Positions 1 to 10,523 of a stretch of 64,000 nt of DNA are shown here, piece after piece (the stretch's first letter is position 1; the number at the start of each line of letters is the position of its first letter). The DNA is from Chrysophaeum taylorii (lineage: Eukaryota > Sar > Pelagophyceae > Pelagomonadales > Pelagomonadaceae): contig JAQMWT010000427.1 in assembly GCA_029834535.1 (NCBI GenBank), positions 62,001-126,000 on the forward strand, given 5' to 3'. Position numbers and translations under genes: made by a program. Below the pieces are notes generated by a model that saw only the letters and a list, made by a program, of their open reading frames with translations, was not told the origin of the DNA and did no database searches.

Positions 1-543
1 TGTACCGAACTCTGCGACTACAGCGACTTTGTGTTTTACGCGGTCCTAACCAACTTGCTGTCCCTCTCGCGCCCCGAACTCAAGAAGAAGGTAGTCGAAG
101 GTCCCGAAATTCTCCAGATCATTAAACAGATTCCCCACCTCCGGGAGCTCGTCGTCTCGCTCTACGACTGCGAGTATGCGCGATTCTTTTCCAATCTCCT
201 CGCCCTCGAGGACCGTATCAAGCAGGACCGCTACTTGGCCCCCCATTTCCGCTACCTCATCCGCGAGATGCGCGTCCTCGCCTACACGCAGTTCCTCGAC
301 GCCTACAAAACCGTTACTCTCAAGGCCATGGCCGCCGTTTTTGGGGTCTCGATTCCTTTTTTGGACCAGGAACTTGCCCACTTTATCTCCTGCGGCCGCC
401 TCAACGCCAAAATCGACAAGGTCGACCTCGTCGTCGAGACCAATCGCCCCGATTCCAAGTCGGCGCACTACCAGACTATCATCAAGCAGGGCGACCTCCT
501 CCTCAACCAGATCCAAAAACTCGCCCGCAAGGTCTCCATCTAG
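1..543 (+). CDS. PSMD6: 26S proteasome lid subunit RPN7 / PSMD6, 3' part
   Basis: The frame is already open at base 1, so the 5' part of the gene lies outside the window; an internal GTG at 31 is not a start. About 180 residues are visible, ending at TAG 541-543. They match the C-terminal PCI module of RPN7: a VFYAVLT helix, KKKVVEGPEIL, a SLYDCEYA segment, a REMRVLAYTQFLDAY stretch, the winged-helix AAVFGVSIPFLDQEL, and the tail KIDKVDLVVETNRPDSKS followed by KQGDLLLNQIQKL. RPN7 is a structural subunit of the 19S regulatory-particle lid in cytosol and nucleus. The PCI domain assembles lid subunits into their horseshoe. The C-terminus looks intact and matches the normal family end. The family identification is secure; only the missing upstream part is unknown. 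Confidence 0.95.
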   Translation, partial: CTELCDYSDFVFYAVLTNLLSLSRPELKKKVVEGPEILQIIKQIPHLRELVVSLYDCEYARFFSNLLALEDRIKQDRYLAPHFRYLIREMRVLAYTQFLDAYKTVTLKAMAAVFGVSIPFLDQELAHFISCGRLNAKIDKVDLVVETNRPDSKSAHYQTIIKQGDLLLNQIQKLARKVSI

Positions 544-2413
544 GAGTATTAGTAGTAGTAGTAGGTAGAATCCCTATGTTTTGTGTCTTTAAAGGCGGCG
601 GCCCCTCTGGTTTTGCGACGCACTATCTTCGTGCCGCTACGGGCGAGGAGCGCTCGTCGGCGAAACCCACGGAGGGCTGACGAAGTAAGAAATGAGTGTT
701 CTTCTGCTTGTAGATGACACGCATGGTGCGTCAAGAGCGTCGGATAAAATAAAATTAAACAAAGCGGGCGGGCGCGCCCTACCATCATCGACTGAACCGC
801 GAAAGGCAAGAGTGATGCGCGAGTGATGCGCGAGTGATGCGCGCGTGATGCGCGAGTGATGCGCGAGTGATGCGCGAGTGATGCGCGAGTGATGCGAGTG
901 ATGCTCGCTCGCGCAAGGCCGGCGCTCGAGCACGCGAGATTCGGGGAGCTCTGGCATTCCTGGCGACCGTCAACCAGAACAGTACGGTTGTGCATATGGC
1001 TAAGACCACCGAGCTGGCAGCAACGCTCCGGAAGTGCTCGATGTCGCGCCGAAAGCAGCAGCGTCAGGCGACGACGACGAAAGCACGCGTACGCGGCCTC
1101 GCCGGAGCGCGCGGCGGAGAGACGCTGTTCGACGTAGTAGTAGTAGTTAGTAAAGGCCCGGCGGCTCTCGGGAGACAAACCCCTCTACAACTGGAAGGCG
1201 AGCGGGAATTCCCGCAGTTTTCTGCGGCATCGGGCGGCAGATCATCATGGACGGCAAGATCAATGAGGGCTTGCTCGAGAAGAAGACGGCCAACCCACGT
1301 ACGGCATTCCGCTCTCGAAGATGTAACAGTGGCTCTGAACTTCCGAGGTCCCGCCCCGTGGAACTCCACCCACGTGGTAGAACGAACTCCAGGGGCTGCC
1401 GCGGGCCGGCGTTCAGCCATTTCTCGGTGCCGCGGAGATGGCCATCGCGCTCGAGCGTGATCCGCGAGACGCAAATCGGGGCGCGCCCGTTCCTTCCGGT
1501 GGCGCGACGGTGAAGGACGTGCTATGACTCGGGTGCAAGTTCTAACCCGAGGACCAAACGAGTGCTACTCGAACATCATCACAGCACGTCAAGGGCCTAT
1601 ACCGCGGCTTCCTCAAGCGGATCGACCAAAAAAAAACGGCGTCGCCCAGCCTTGAGCTCGGCGAAAAGCAGAGCGGCGTCTGATCGACTTCGGCATTCTC
1701 TCGCACAAGGAAGCCGCCCTCAAGGAGAAGACCAAGTAGGCCATGGCGGCAAAGAAGCAAAGGAAAACCGACGACGCCTGGAAGAAGCGCCGCTCCGAAA
1801 TTCGAGCCGCAGAGCTGGCCTACGCGGCGTCCGAGCTCCGTCCCGTCCAGCATTTCATCATTGGCCGCACCGGACGCCAAGGATAAGCGCAACAAGGAAA
1901 ATGCCCTCGTCGAGGAGGCTCGCCTCCAGAGTGTCGATAAAGCGCTACTCGTGCTTCCAACGCCTGTTTTTTGATTCGAGACCCGGCGGTTGAAGAAGCG
2001 ATGGCCGCCGCCGCCGCCGCCCGACGAGAGCCCCCCGATTCTAATGCTCCCGACGACGAGGACAGAGTCCGGCTGCTTCGTCGTTCCTGACGAAGACGGG
2101 GACTCGGACGACGCTTGAAATATTCCTCGCACCGCGGCTTTGTCTCCTACCCGCCTGCGCCAAATCCACCCATCCATGAGGCACACCTACTGGCCCCTCG
2201 CTGGTGTCGCTTCCCGTGCCCCCAAGCGAACGTCGACGCTCTGCATCGACAAGCAGTCCGTGTGCAGCCGTGTTACCCAAATTAGCACATCGTCGTCGCC
2301 GTCCTCACTTTGGCGGCGAGACACGCATCGACAGCGACCCCTACGAGTTGGTTGAATTCCCGAAGCAACACTACACGGGTTACGGTGAGTAGTCGCTCAA
2401 ACACGCGCCAAGA
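544..2413. other. non-genic interval with decayed coding-like stretches
   Basis: No complete gene was found in this 1.9-kb gap. A (GTA)n run (550-566) follows the RPN7 stop, and an 11-bp tandem array sits at 811-908. Short stretches have coding texture. One is a lysine/arginine-rich run from an ATG at 1743 (MAAKKQRKTDDAW...), open for about 50 codons. Another, ending near 2390, reads DSDPYELVEFPKQHYTGYG and is followed immediately by GTGAGT, a good splice-donor sequence. No acceptor restores an open frame into the next gene, so these are best seen as remnants or chance frames. Confidence 0.5.
811..908. repeat. 11-bp tandem array (agtgatgcgcg)n
   Basis: About nine head-to-tail copies of an 11-bp unit, nearly perfect. 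One unit starts with c instead of a, and the last two units are shortened or altered. The period is not a multiple of three, so any ORF through it is periodic in all frames and spurious. It lies in the gap downstream of RPN7. Confidence 0.95.
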
Positions 2414-3781
2414 ATGGAGGAGGATGAGCTCGTGGCCTACTTGAACGCTGCCCAGACGCCGTACCACGCCGTGGCGGAGTGCGTGGTACGGCTGAGGGCG
2501 GCGGGGTTCACGGAAGTAAACGAGAAGGAGGCGCGGTGGGGGCTGCAAGCGGGCGGAAAATACTTTTACACGCGGAACGGGTCAGCGCTCGTTGCGTTTG
2601 CCGTGGGCGATAAGTACGATACGTCGCGGTCGGGGGCCGTGATTGTGGGCGCGCACACCGACTCGCCGTGCCCCCGGCTCAAGCCACGGTCGAGCCTCGA
2701 GAAGGCGGGGCACGTCATGCTGGGGGTCGCGGGATACGGTGGAGGGCTCTGGCACACGTGGTTCGACCGGGACTTGACGGTCGGCGGGCGCGCGGTTGTC
2801 CGGAACGACAAGGATGTCCTCGAGAGCCGGCTCGTGTGCATCCCGCGGCCCATCTGCCGAATTCCGAACCTGGCCATTCACATGTGTTCTTCCGAGGAGC
2901 GAACGTCGTTCAAACCGAACCTCCAGAACCATTTTCCGCCAATGCTCGCGACGACAATCGACGATTCGCTGTGGCGCGCGGACCCCAAGTCGCACCATCA
3001 TCCGCTGTTGGTGCGTCTCGTTGCGGAACATCTCGACGTCGAACCCTCGGCCGTCGCGGACTTCGAGCTCCAACTTTGTGACACGCAGCCCGCGACGCGC
3101 GGCGGCGCGACCAGAGAATTCGTGTATTCGGGCCGACTCGACAACCTAGCGTGCTGCGCGGCGGGCGTCATGGCCCTCATCGAGGCCTCGCAGGACTTGA
3201 CGGCCGTGGGCAACGTCATGTGTCTCGCGCTCTTCGACCACGAGGAGGTCGGCTCGCAGTCCGCGACCGGCGCCCAGGGACCGCTCCTCCGCGACACGCT
3301 CCTCCGCCTCGCCGCCGACCTCGACACCTATGACGTTGGGGCCGCAGCGCTCCGCGCGCGCTCAATACTCATTTCGGCCGACATGGCCCACGCCCACCAC
3401 CCTAACTACGCCGATCGCCACGACCCCGAACACGCCCCTAAACTTGGCAAGGGCCTCGTCATCAAGCACAACGCCAACCAACGGTACGCGACCAACTGCT
3501 TCGGGGCCAATTTTATTCGCAAGTGCGCGGCCGACGCCGACCTTTCCCCGTGTCAGGAATTCGCCGTCAAAGCGGACATGGCCTGTGGCAGCACCATTGG
3601 CCCCATCTCGGCCGCTAACCTCGGTATCCGCACCGTCGACGTCGGACCACCCCAGCTCTCCATGCACTCCATCCGCGAGATGATGCACGTCGACGACTTC
3701 CGTCACACCCGCCTCCTTTTTACGCACGCCTTCAAGCACTACCACACCCTCGCTTCGAACGACTTCAGCCACCTCTTTTAG
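2414..3781 (+). CDS. DNPEP: aspartyl aminopeptidase, peptidase family M18
   Basis: A 455-residue intact single-exon gene of normal family length. M18 enzymes are cytosolic (or vacuolar) di-zinc aminopeptidases that remove N-terminal Asp/Glu. The hallmarks appear in order: GAHTDSPCPRLKP with metal-ligand His81, GGGLWHTWFDRDL near 110-121, the GRLDN bridging Asp at 243, FDHEEVGS with Glu277/278, SADMAHAHHPNY with Asp323, NANQRYAT at 353-360, CGSTIGPI at 391-398, and the C-terminal SMHSIREM with ligand His418. The first ATG is preceded by AAGA and gives the normal N-terminus. No targeting peptide is visible, so a cytosolic location is inferred. The 3' side is a 46-bp spacer and then a GGGA repeat. 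Confidence 0.96.
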   Translation: MEEDELVAYLNAAQTPYHAVAECVVRLRAAGFTEVNEKEARWGLQAGGKYFYTRNGSALVAFAVGDKYDTSRSGAVIVGAHTDSPCPRLKPRSSLEKAGHVMLGVAGYGGGLWHTWFDRDLTVGGRAVVRNDKDVLESRLVCIPRPICRIPNLAIHMCSSEERTSFKPNLQNHFPPMLATTIDDSLWRADPKSHHHPLLVRLVAEHLDVEPSAVADFELQLCDTQPATRGGATREFVYSGRLDNLACCAAGVMALIEASQDLTAVGNVMCLALFDHEEVGSQSATGAQGPLLRDTLLRLAADLDTYDVGAAALRARSILISADMAHAHHPNYADRHDPEHAPKLGKGLVIKHNANQRYATNCFGANFIRKCAADADLSPCQEFAVKADMACGSTIGPISAANLGIRTVDVGPPQLSMHSIREMMHVDDFRHTRLLFTHAFKHYHTLASNDFSHLF

Positions 3782-4427
3782 AAGTAAGGACAATTATAGT
3801 GGCTTCGCCGCGCCGACTACGCCTCAAGGAGGGAGGGAGGGAGGGAGGGAGGGAGGTACCCAACCGTACCTACGAGCTATAGTCTACTCGAACCTCGTGT
3901 CCTGGGTAAAAGCCGTCCTCCCCTTTGTCACAATCCGACGGGAGGGATCTCCCGGTCTCTTGGCCCAACTTTGTCGACCGACCGCGCACCAAGCCCCCGC
4001 GATCTAATAAGCACACCCGACGATATACACCCAACTCCCTTTCTACTTGGTCGACCACCCAGACTTGGTTATTTGATACCCAGGCTATCGCGAGAGTCAG
4101 TCGCCGGCGTCATGTCGAGTGGTGTTTATTTGGGCAAAAAGTCGGACAACTTCGCTGCAATATTCGAATTGGTGGACTGCGCCAACCAGCTTCCGTTTCG
4201 CCTACAATCATGTTCATTCTTCTTGGCAAACAGGCGCTGACCCGATATGGACGTGGAAACCTCGTTTCTAGGGATTTCAATAACGCGCTGTTCCTTGGTA
4301 GTATTGTATGTATGCGCGAGCTTGCGGTTGACGACGTCTTTTTATTCATACAACAACGCAGGCGAAAGAGATATGGGTAGTATAATCAGTGGGTATCACA
4401 AAATGATCCTTACCCCATAGGAAATTG
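3782..4427. other. intergenic spacer with GGGA microsatellite
   Basis: The spacer lies between the M18 gene and the GT47 gene. It holds a (GGGA)n tract at about 3828-3856 and otherwise unremarkable mixed sequence with only short frames. No RNA gene was recognised. The last part presumably contains the promoter and 5' UTR of the GT47 gene, but I see no convincing core-promoter element. Confidence 0.6.
3828..3856. repeat. (GGGA)n microsatellite
   Basis: About seven units of GGGA, beginning roughly 47 bp after the stop of the aminopeptidase gene. It is one of several simple repeats in this window that lie just downstream of stop codons. Confidence 0.95.
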
Positions 4428-5972
4428 ATGTTCTTATTGCCCAACGTCGTCGTCGTCGTCGTCGCGGGTAGCGTGCCGGCGTCGTTGCGCAGAGCCAAGG
4501 AGGCGATGGTGCCGGGCGCTTGGGAGTCCATTGTCGAGTTCTTCGAGCGGGAAAAAACGTTCCGCGTTCGAGTGGATCCGACGTGCGTCGCAACGGACTA
4601 CAGAAGCAGCGCAATCGTGATGCGAGAGGACCCTTCCAAGCCATGGTTTCGGCCTGGAAACCTGGCGCTCACACACGGCAAATGGTCCGCCGAGGTATGG
4701 CTCCCTCTCGTCATTCGTCGCAGCCGGTGGCACGCGCGACTCGAAGATGCCGCGAACGCGACGCTCGTCGTGTTCCGGTCGCGCGGCAACGCGCGGCACG
4801 CTCTCTCGCAGTGCCGACTCAAGCTCGCGCGGCATTCGCCGCGGTATGGGCGCGACCATTGGTTCACGGCATTTTCCTCGAGGGGCCCGTGTTGCGACGG
4901 GGGCCAATTGCGCGACCCGGGCCTCGCGAGGCATCACTTTCTAACGCACGCGGGCGAGCTCAGCGATGGTCCTTGGTTGTTCCGCGAGTCGCGGTTCGCT
5001 GATCACTTGGGGCGCGCATCGCAATACAAGGCCCCCGTCACCAGGGACACGTCGTCTTTCGTGCGGTGTTTCGACAAGTCCAAGGACGTCGCTCTACCGC
5101 CGCCGTCGTTTCTCCTTCGAAAAGACGGTGGTGGTTTGGATTTTTCTCCGCACAACCCCAAAGACATCCTCTTGATGCACGCCGAGGGGCGCCAGGGCGG
5201 TATGGAGTACAACTTGCGCCGCGACATGACGATTCACTGGGATCCGACGTGGACGTCCAAGAATTCCGGAGAGCGAGAGAAGCAGCGCCGGGTCGGCCGA
5301 CGGCGCCATCCAGGCATTTTTGTGCGGTTCGCCATGCCGAAGGACAACTACACCGACGCGATGCGCCGCGCGAGGTACTGCGTGGTCTCCGAGGGGTTCT
5401 CGCCCTGGTCGCCGAGGCTCGCGGAAGCCGTGGCCCACGGCTGCGTGCCGGTGTTGCTGTCGCCGAGCCTCGACCCGCCCTACTCGTCGGTCTTGGATTG
5501 GTCCAAGTTCTCCGTTTCGATCCAAGCTGCCGATATCCCACGACTCCCGGAGCTTCTCGAACCCCTCGACCACGCTTCTCTCCACCGCGATCTCCTCCGC
5601 GTGCGACCGCTCTTCGCATTCTGCATCGACCAAGGCGGCGAGGACGATTGCGGCGGCAACAACCACGGCGACGGCCTTCCCCTCGTTATCTTCGAGATGG
5701 CCCACCGACATACCACACACCCCGCAGGCACGGATTTTTTCGACGCCGCCCGCGACGACCGAGGCACTGCCCACCTCCTCACCAACAAAGACACATACGC
5801 CCCCATCGACTACTCGTGCCACGCCTCCAACGGCACTTGCGACTACCGCGTGAATGACCAAAACTGGCGGTGCGACATGGTCAACAAGAACGCGTGCCAA
5901 TGTCGCCTTAACGCCAACCTCGTCGGGTCGTCAAAACACCTTGTCGGCCACAGGACCTATCTATGGACCTAG
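4428..5972 (+). CDS. exostosin-like glycosyltransferase (GT47 family), secreted/Golgi
   Basis: A 514-residue single-exon gene. The ATG at 4428 opens a hydrophobic leader (MFLLPNVVVVVVAGSVPA) that looks like a signal peptide or anchor. The C-terminal half has the exostosin signature: an ARYCVVSEGFSPWSPRL segment, then AEAVAHGCVPVLLSP, then a DWSKFSV stretch, which together form the nucleotide-sugar binding region of GT47. A Cys-rich tail (SCHASNGTCDY, WRCDMVNKNACQC) follows. GT47 enzymes build cell-wall or glycosaminoglycan-type polysaccharides in the Golgi; the donor and acceptor cannot be told from sequence. After the TAG at 5970-5972 the same frame stays open for about 93 more codons. That stretch overlaps an antisense ORF with better codon bias, so I do not extend the gene. 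Family call is solid; substrate unknown. Confidence 0.85.
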   Translation: MFLLPNVVVVVVAGSVPASLRRAKEAMVPGAWESIVEFFEREKTFRVRVDPTCVATDYRSSAIVMREDPSKPWFRPGNLALTHGKWSAEVWLPLVIRRSRWHARLEDAANATLVVFRSRGNARHALSQCRLKLARHSPRYGRDHWFTAFSSRGPCCDGGQLRDPGLARHHFLTHAGELSDGPWLFRESRFADHLGRASQYKAPVTRDTSSFVRCFDKSKDVALPPPSFLLRKDGGGLDFSPHNPKDILLMHAEGRQGGMEYNLRRDMTIHWDPTWTSKNSGEREKQRRVGRRRHPGIFVRFAMPKDNYTDAMRRARYCVVSEGFSPWSPRLAEAVAHGCVPVLLSPSLDPPYSSVLDWSKFSVSIQAADIPRLPELLEPLDHASLHRDLLRVRPLFAFCIDQGGEDDCGGNNHGDGLPLVIFEMAHRHTTHPAGTDFFDAARDDRGTAHLLTNKDTYAPIDYSCHASNGTCDYRVNDQNWRCDMVNKNACQCRLNANLVGSSKHLVGHRTYLWT

Positions 5973-6425
5973 GATCACCACAACCCCCCGCTCCGCGACG
6001 ATTCGGCTCGGCCGCGGCCGTGGCCGCGTGTCCTTAAGCACGAGCTCGACGTCGGCGGTCTGCTCGCGCCACACCGGCGCGACATCGATCAAAGCGCACT
6101 TGAATTCGGCGAGGATTCGCTGCTCGGCGACTTCCCGCGACGTCCGCGAACACACGGGCTCGTCCTCGGCCTCGGTCTCGGAGAAGCTCGCCTCCTCCTC
6201 GTCCGTCGACTCGCTGCTCGGTCCGACGCCCATCTCTCTCCACCTAGAGGAAACTAACTCAAAGGGTAAGTAAGGGCCTCCTCCTGTTTTTTGGGGATAA
6301 ACTTCTTTTAGGGTTAGGAGTGTCTGACGATTAGCATAGCCGGCGACATGATTCAAAGCGGCAGCGCGAACGGTGGCCGCAGCGACGCAGCGTGGCATCA
6401 TCCTCGCGACGCTGACGGCAGCCAC
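5961..6425 (-). CDS. hypothetical acidic protein, possibly spliced at its 5' end
   Basis: I do not recognise this ORF (154 codons). The downstream part, from an ATG at 6233, has strongly G/C-biased third positions like real genes here. It encodes an acidic stretch (STDEEEASFSETEAEDE) followed by an amphipathic region (AEQRILAEFKCALIDVAP). The upstream part (6234-6425) has weaker codon bias. It could be an Ala/Arg-rich organelle presequence, or 5' UTR or intron, because TTTCCTCTAG, a good acceptor, sits just before the 6233 ATG. The stop overlaps the last codons of the convergent GT47 gene by 12 bp. A GTAAGT...TTTTAG 46-nt intron-like segment lies on the opposite strand at 6266-6311, which argues against this reading. 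Existence is moderately supported and the exact start is not. Confidence 0.35.
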   Translation of the reverse strand: MAAVSVARMMPRCVAAATVRAAALNHVAGYANRQTLLTLKEVYPQKTGGGPYLPFELVSSRWREMGVGPSSESTDEEEASFSETEAEDEPVCSRTSREVAEQRILAEFKCALIDVAPVWREQTADVELVLKDTRPRPRPSRIVAERGVVVILGP

Positions 6426-9209
6426 CGTGCACGCGGGCGAGACACCGACGACGGCCCTGACATATTTTCAAGGAAGCTGATGTTGCAGAGCGTGTTCGCT
6501 TCGGACGACGCCTAGATTTTACCGCGAGGTGCGCCGGGCGCACGTCCTCAGGGCGCTGCTTGCTTGCGCGAATCTCTAATATGTATGGTGACGTCACCAG
6601 TTCCTAGCGACCCGCTTGCGTTGTTGAGTTGGACACGAATGCGAAAGCAGATAGCGCCACGGAGAGCTTTGGCGACTTGCCACGCTCTCTGCACGAAGCC
6701 GTTGGCCTTGAACCGCGCCTCTTATTCATACCCCGTCGGTCCAAACTGTTTTCGCGAGGCGGCGACATCATTCTGGCAAAACGACTTCTTCCTCGCTTGG
6801 TAAGCGCGGCTGCCACTCCATATCGTGAAAGAAATAAATGACGTCGCAGAACGTCTTGTACTGGAAGGAAGGAGGCTCTACCCTTGCGTTGTTCTTCGTT
6901 GTTCGTAACACGAACACCATGTGGATCTCGGTATTCTTGTTGTCGGACCTCACCTCGACGACGAATAAGAAGCCAAACGCACGCGGGCGGTGTGGCGCTG
7001 TATTGCTGAAAAGGAGTCGGCGTTCGTTTCAAAGTCTGGGTGCTTCTATGGTTGTGCCTCCATGGTTGCAACGCAACGCAAAAACTCGAGATTTTAAAGG
7101 CGCAGAGCAATGCACCGCAATGACGCTCCTCGAAAGCGAGCTTTGTGAGGTACTGCTGGACTGATAGATTGAAGTTGCTCTCGCCACGCTTCTGAGCCAA
7201 TTTTTTGAGATGAACAGTTTCGCCATCGGAAATGCCAACTCATGCGCGCTGGGAAGTCACAGCATTGACAGCTGTTCCCAATTTGCGTGCCCTCAATCAG
7301 CATGAGCTTGAGGGATTTGTTAAACTCGCTGCTCTGGGTCGCCGCTGCCATCTGAGGCCTCAGATATATTTGTGGTGGCAGAAAACCGTACTTCTCGAGA
7401 ATTTTTTCAATGCCATTGTAGTGGCAGGTACCTTACATGATGCAAAATCAAATCCTTGCCTGTCTCCAAGAATGGCAACTCGCACGCCAGCACCACACAA
7501 CACGCATGCCATTTGGATAATCTGAGTTGGTGGTAGATTATGCTGGCATCCTTGACCTCAAGTCCCGTGAGTTGCGGCACCTGAATCCAGTTTGTTGCGC
7601 CTTTGTCAAGCGCCCCATGAAGCATACCGGTGACTTCATCGGGCAAAAGGCGCGTTAACATATCGACAGGCACGCGCAGAAGCAACGTCAATGCTGGCTC
7701 CTCGACTCCCGGTCGTCCCAGAAGCGCGCCTGGTTCACCCAAAAGCTCGCTTGTCAATGTGCTTAGTGATGCACCCCCCGCATTCGGCTATTCCTCTGCC
7801 ATGTCGTTGATGAAGGACATTCACGACATCTAGGCCACCTTTTCGCAGGCATCGACATCACTCTGCGTTTGTGCGAGCATCTGACCCCTTCTCGTAGTCC
7901 GAATATGTGCACCATCGCTTTGGAATTTGGCACGTACAGGGTCTTCTTCAGCTCGCCATAAATTTGTTCTTGGCAGCCATCAAGAATAAGAGAGCGCAAG
8001 GCAGCAAACAAACGGCGGTGTCGAAGAAGTGATCGGCAGTGGTCCGCGAAGAAAACAATAGGTGCGGCGGGGCATGCAATACTTCGCGAATCATCGTCGC
8101 TCATTTAGCTCGGTTACTTTTCGTGTGTTCGCTCCTACATGCGCTATCTGGTCTGCTTTCATGTCGCGGCAAGTTCGGGTTTAGGGACGGTCATGTCCAC
8201 AACTTTGAAAACAAATCCAAACAACAAAAACGTAGGTCGCACAGCCGCATTTCCTCTTCTCGACATGATAGAAGGCCTGCAATTCCATCGTTCCATAAGG
8301 CACAGCTGTTTGAGTGCTCTCACGCTACGATTTTCCCCTGGATTCTTGTTCCATGTTCCTTCAGAGACCATCCATGTTCTTATTTATCTGCCCTTTCGCA
8401 TCGAATCTTACAATTCGCTTCGCTGAATTGTCATCGGCCAAAAGGCGCCAATCCGCGTATTGGTGTCTTGCGTGGGAGGCTCGAGGCTGGAATCAGCATT
8501 GCTCGACGCACTGTAGAAGCGCACCCGGGTCGGCCCCAGCGTTGCCCTCATCCACCGCCAAAACAGTCCTTTGATCGTGCGTTTGGATGTTGACGCCTAC
8601 TTGTCGTCGTTGGAATCCTTATCCAGCTTGTCATCGGATTCCGGCATGCTATCCGCATCAAGCTCGTCACGGTGATTCTCCTACCGTTCATCACTCGAGT
8701 CAAGTTCGTCGTTTGCATCGTCGTTCTTCTCACCCTCGTCGTCGTTGTTGTCGTCCACTGCCCCACTCATCTTTTCGCGGTCGCCTGAATCCTAGGCTGC
8801 ACGTCAATGCCTTCTCCAGCGCTGCTCTTGTCACAAGTAAATGTAACATGCTCTTCTCATGACATAAGAACAACAACATCACCATCCGTAGGAGTAACAG
8901 CAACAAAAAAAGTGGCAGTTGCCGTTACGACCGCCGCCGTTCTCCACTTAAAGCAGTCCTTATCATCGCTAACGGCAGCTGCAATAATATATCCAGTGCA
9001 GCAGCAACAAGAGCAACAACAGCAGCAACATCTGCCGCTGCAGCCACAGCTGTTGTTCTACCAGCAGAATCCACACCTTATTGCTGGGGACAGCTGCAAT
9101 ATCCGGCGCGGCAGCAGTTGTGGCAAAAGCATGATCAACAGCAATAAGAGGTAGCGCCACGGCCATCGTGCTACCATCAGCAGCCACTAGCAACGCAATC
9201 GATCCTTGA

Positions 9210-9710
9210 GCAACAAGTCCCAGGAGAAGCTCCTGCAAGAAGAGTAACAACTACAGTATCCAACACCAACAGCTGCAGCAGCTCCAGCAGCAACAACAAC
9301 CACCGCCACTAACGTCCCCGTACCACCAACAGCAGATTCAGACATCACTACGAGACGAAATCAATCGTCACAGTGCACAACAACTTGATACTTGGCCGTT
9401 TCAAACAGAAGTCTTTGGAGCATTGGAATGCTTGGTGTCGTCATGGCACGTACGCACACCGCAGCTACAACAACACATGAGCAGCCTCTTGCACTCCCAC
9501 GACTGGTCGCTCAATGGAATCGACGGGTCCTCGTACGTACTTACCTATTCAGGACAGCCACCTGGAAAAAGCACGATGGTGTTGTTAAACCACTCTCCGA
9601 ACGCTGCGTTGTTGCTGGCTGTGGTCGCAATATATTCCGTCCGATATCTGCACCGCCGTCACCCTTCAGCACGCGGTGCAACAATTCGGCGCGGCATTAA
9701 ACCTGCTTGA
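9210..9710 (+). CDS. possible glutamine-rich hypothetical protein fragment
   Basis: The frame opens after a TGA at 9207 and runs 166 codons to TGA 9708-9710 with no clear ATG at its start (first ATG near 9477). It encodes a Gln-rich segment (QQLQQLQQQQQPPPL) followed by a non-repetitive part such as DTWPFQTEVFGALECLVSSW and a hydrophobic ALLLAVVAIYSV. Codon use is AT-richer than in clear genes. An upstream Gln-rich frame at 8807-9154 is in a different phase, so any gene here is either spliced or broken. This may equally be non-coding repeat-derived sequence. Confidence 0.2.
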   Translation, partial: ATSPRRSSCKKSNNYSIQHQQLQQLQQQQQPPPLTSPYHQQQIQTSLRDEINRHSAQQLDTWPFQTEVFGALECLVSSWHVRTPQLQQHMSSLLHSHDWSLNGIDGSSYVLTYSGQPPGKSTMVLLNHSPNAALLLAVVAIYSVRYLHRRHPSARGATIRRGIKPA

Positions 9711-10098
9711 GATGTGCTTTCCATGCTAATGGAAAGCCATCCCCGGGCGTTGCTGGACTCGTGGGAGATGTAGGGAACATGTGCTTTCCGGGTTACTCTT
9801 TCCTCTAAATAGGCTGTGGCCAACCCACTTGCCCGCGAGGTAAAGGCAAATTCGCTTCTTCGGAAGAACATCAGAGGCTCCCTCCGTGGATTATTATCCG
9901 TCGGTGCGGGTGCAGTTCGCCGCTTGCCTGAGAAGGATAGCTAACCTGAGTCGAAGAAAATAGTTCAGCTCAACAGCCCTTTTCCTTCCTAAAAACAGCA
10001 GCACCAAGGGGCTGCCGGCTAGGATCCAGCAGCAGATTTGCGGAAGATAAAGAACTGGTCTGCGGCATTTCAGTCAAGATCATGCATTCGGGGAGCTC

Positions 10099-10126
10099 GT
10101 GGTGGTGGTGGTGGTGGTGGTGGTGG
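10099..10126. repeat. (GGT)n microsatellite
   Basis: About nine GGT units, roughly 0.4 kb downstream of the stop of the minus-strand UVR-motif gene. Confidence 0.9.
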
Positions 10127-10523
10127 AAATGTCGGGTCTGGAGAATCGAAAGAGCGTAGCACGGCGGATTGTATATGCCACACCGCGGAGCGCGATGTAC
10201 TGCGCCACCATCCTCAGATCCAGATGATGATGATGACCGGGGCGAAGCGTGGACCCAAGAACAAAATGGTCGGTCGATCTAGGGAGTGTGTTCTAAAAAG
10301 CAAATGAGGCGTCTCTTACTACTCCGGCATGGATGGACGGAGGGTCATACTAGTAGAGAAAGCTCATTCGGCGGCGCGCAGGAGGGCCCTCCGTTGATAA
10401 TCATAAGTCGTGAGGAGGAGGAGGAGGGCGCCAGGGTGCGCGCGGCCAGGCACGAGGAGTGTGAAGACCACACCGGCGCAGCGGTGACGCCGCGACGGCG
10501 GGTGGCGCAAGGATAGGAGGAGG

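Larger units (their letters stand above)
6426..10523. other. gene-poor, lower-GC interval with eroded ORFs
   Basis: About 4.1 kb without an intact recognisable gene. GC is visibly lower than in neighbouring genes. Coding-like fragments occur on the minus strand. One at about 6990-6768 includes HMVFVLRTTKN and SFQYKTFCDVIYFFHDMEW. Another at about 7830-7407 includes LTLLLRVPVDMLTRLLPDEV. A third, at 8104-7763, is of similar quality. All are broken by stops or frame changes. 8,990-9,330 is CAA/CAG-rich and is followed by an open frame to 9710. A (GGT)n tract is at 10099-10126. This resembles old, decaying insertions or genes; I cannot name a family. Confidence 0.5.

Noticed and set aside
2370-2420. 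GTGAGT at 2389 as a splice donor into the M18 gene.
   Set aside because: The only nearby AG would give an intron under 30 nt and the wrong frame; the M18 ATG at 2414 already yields a complete enzyme.
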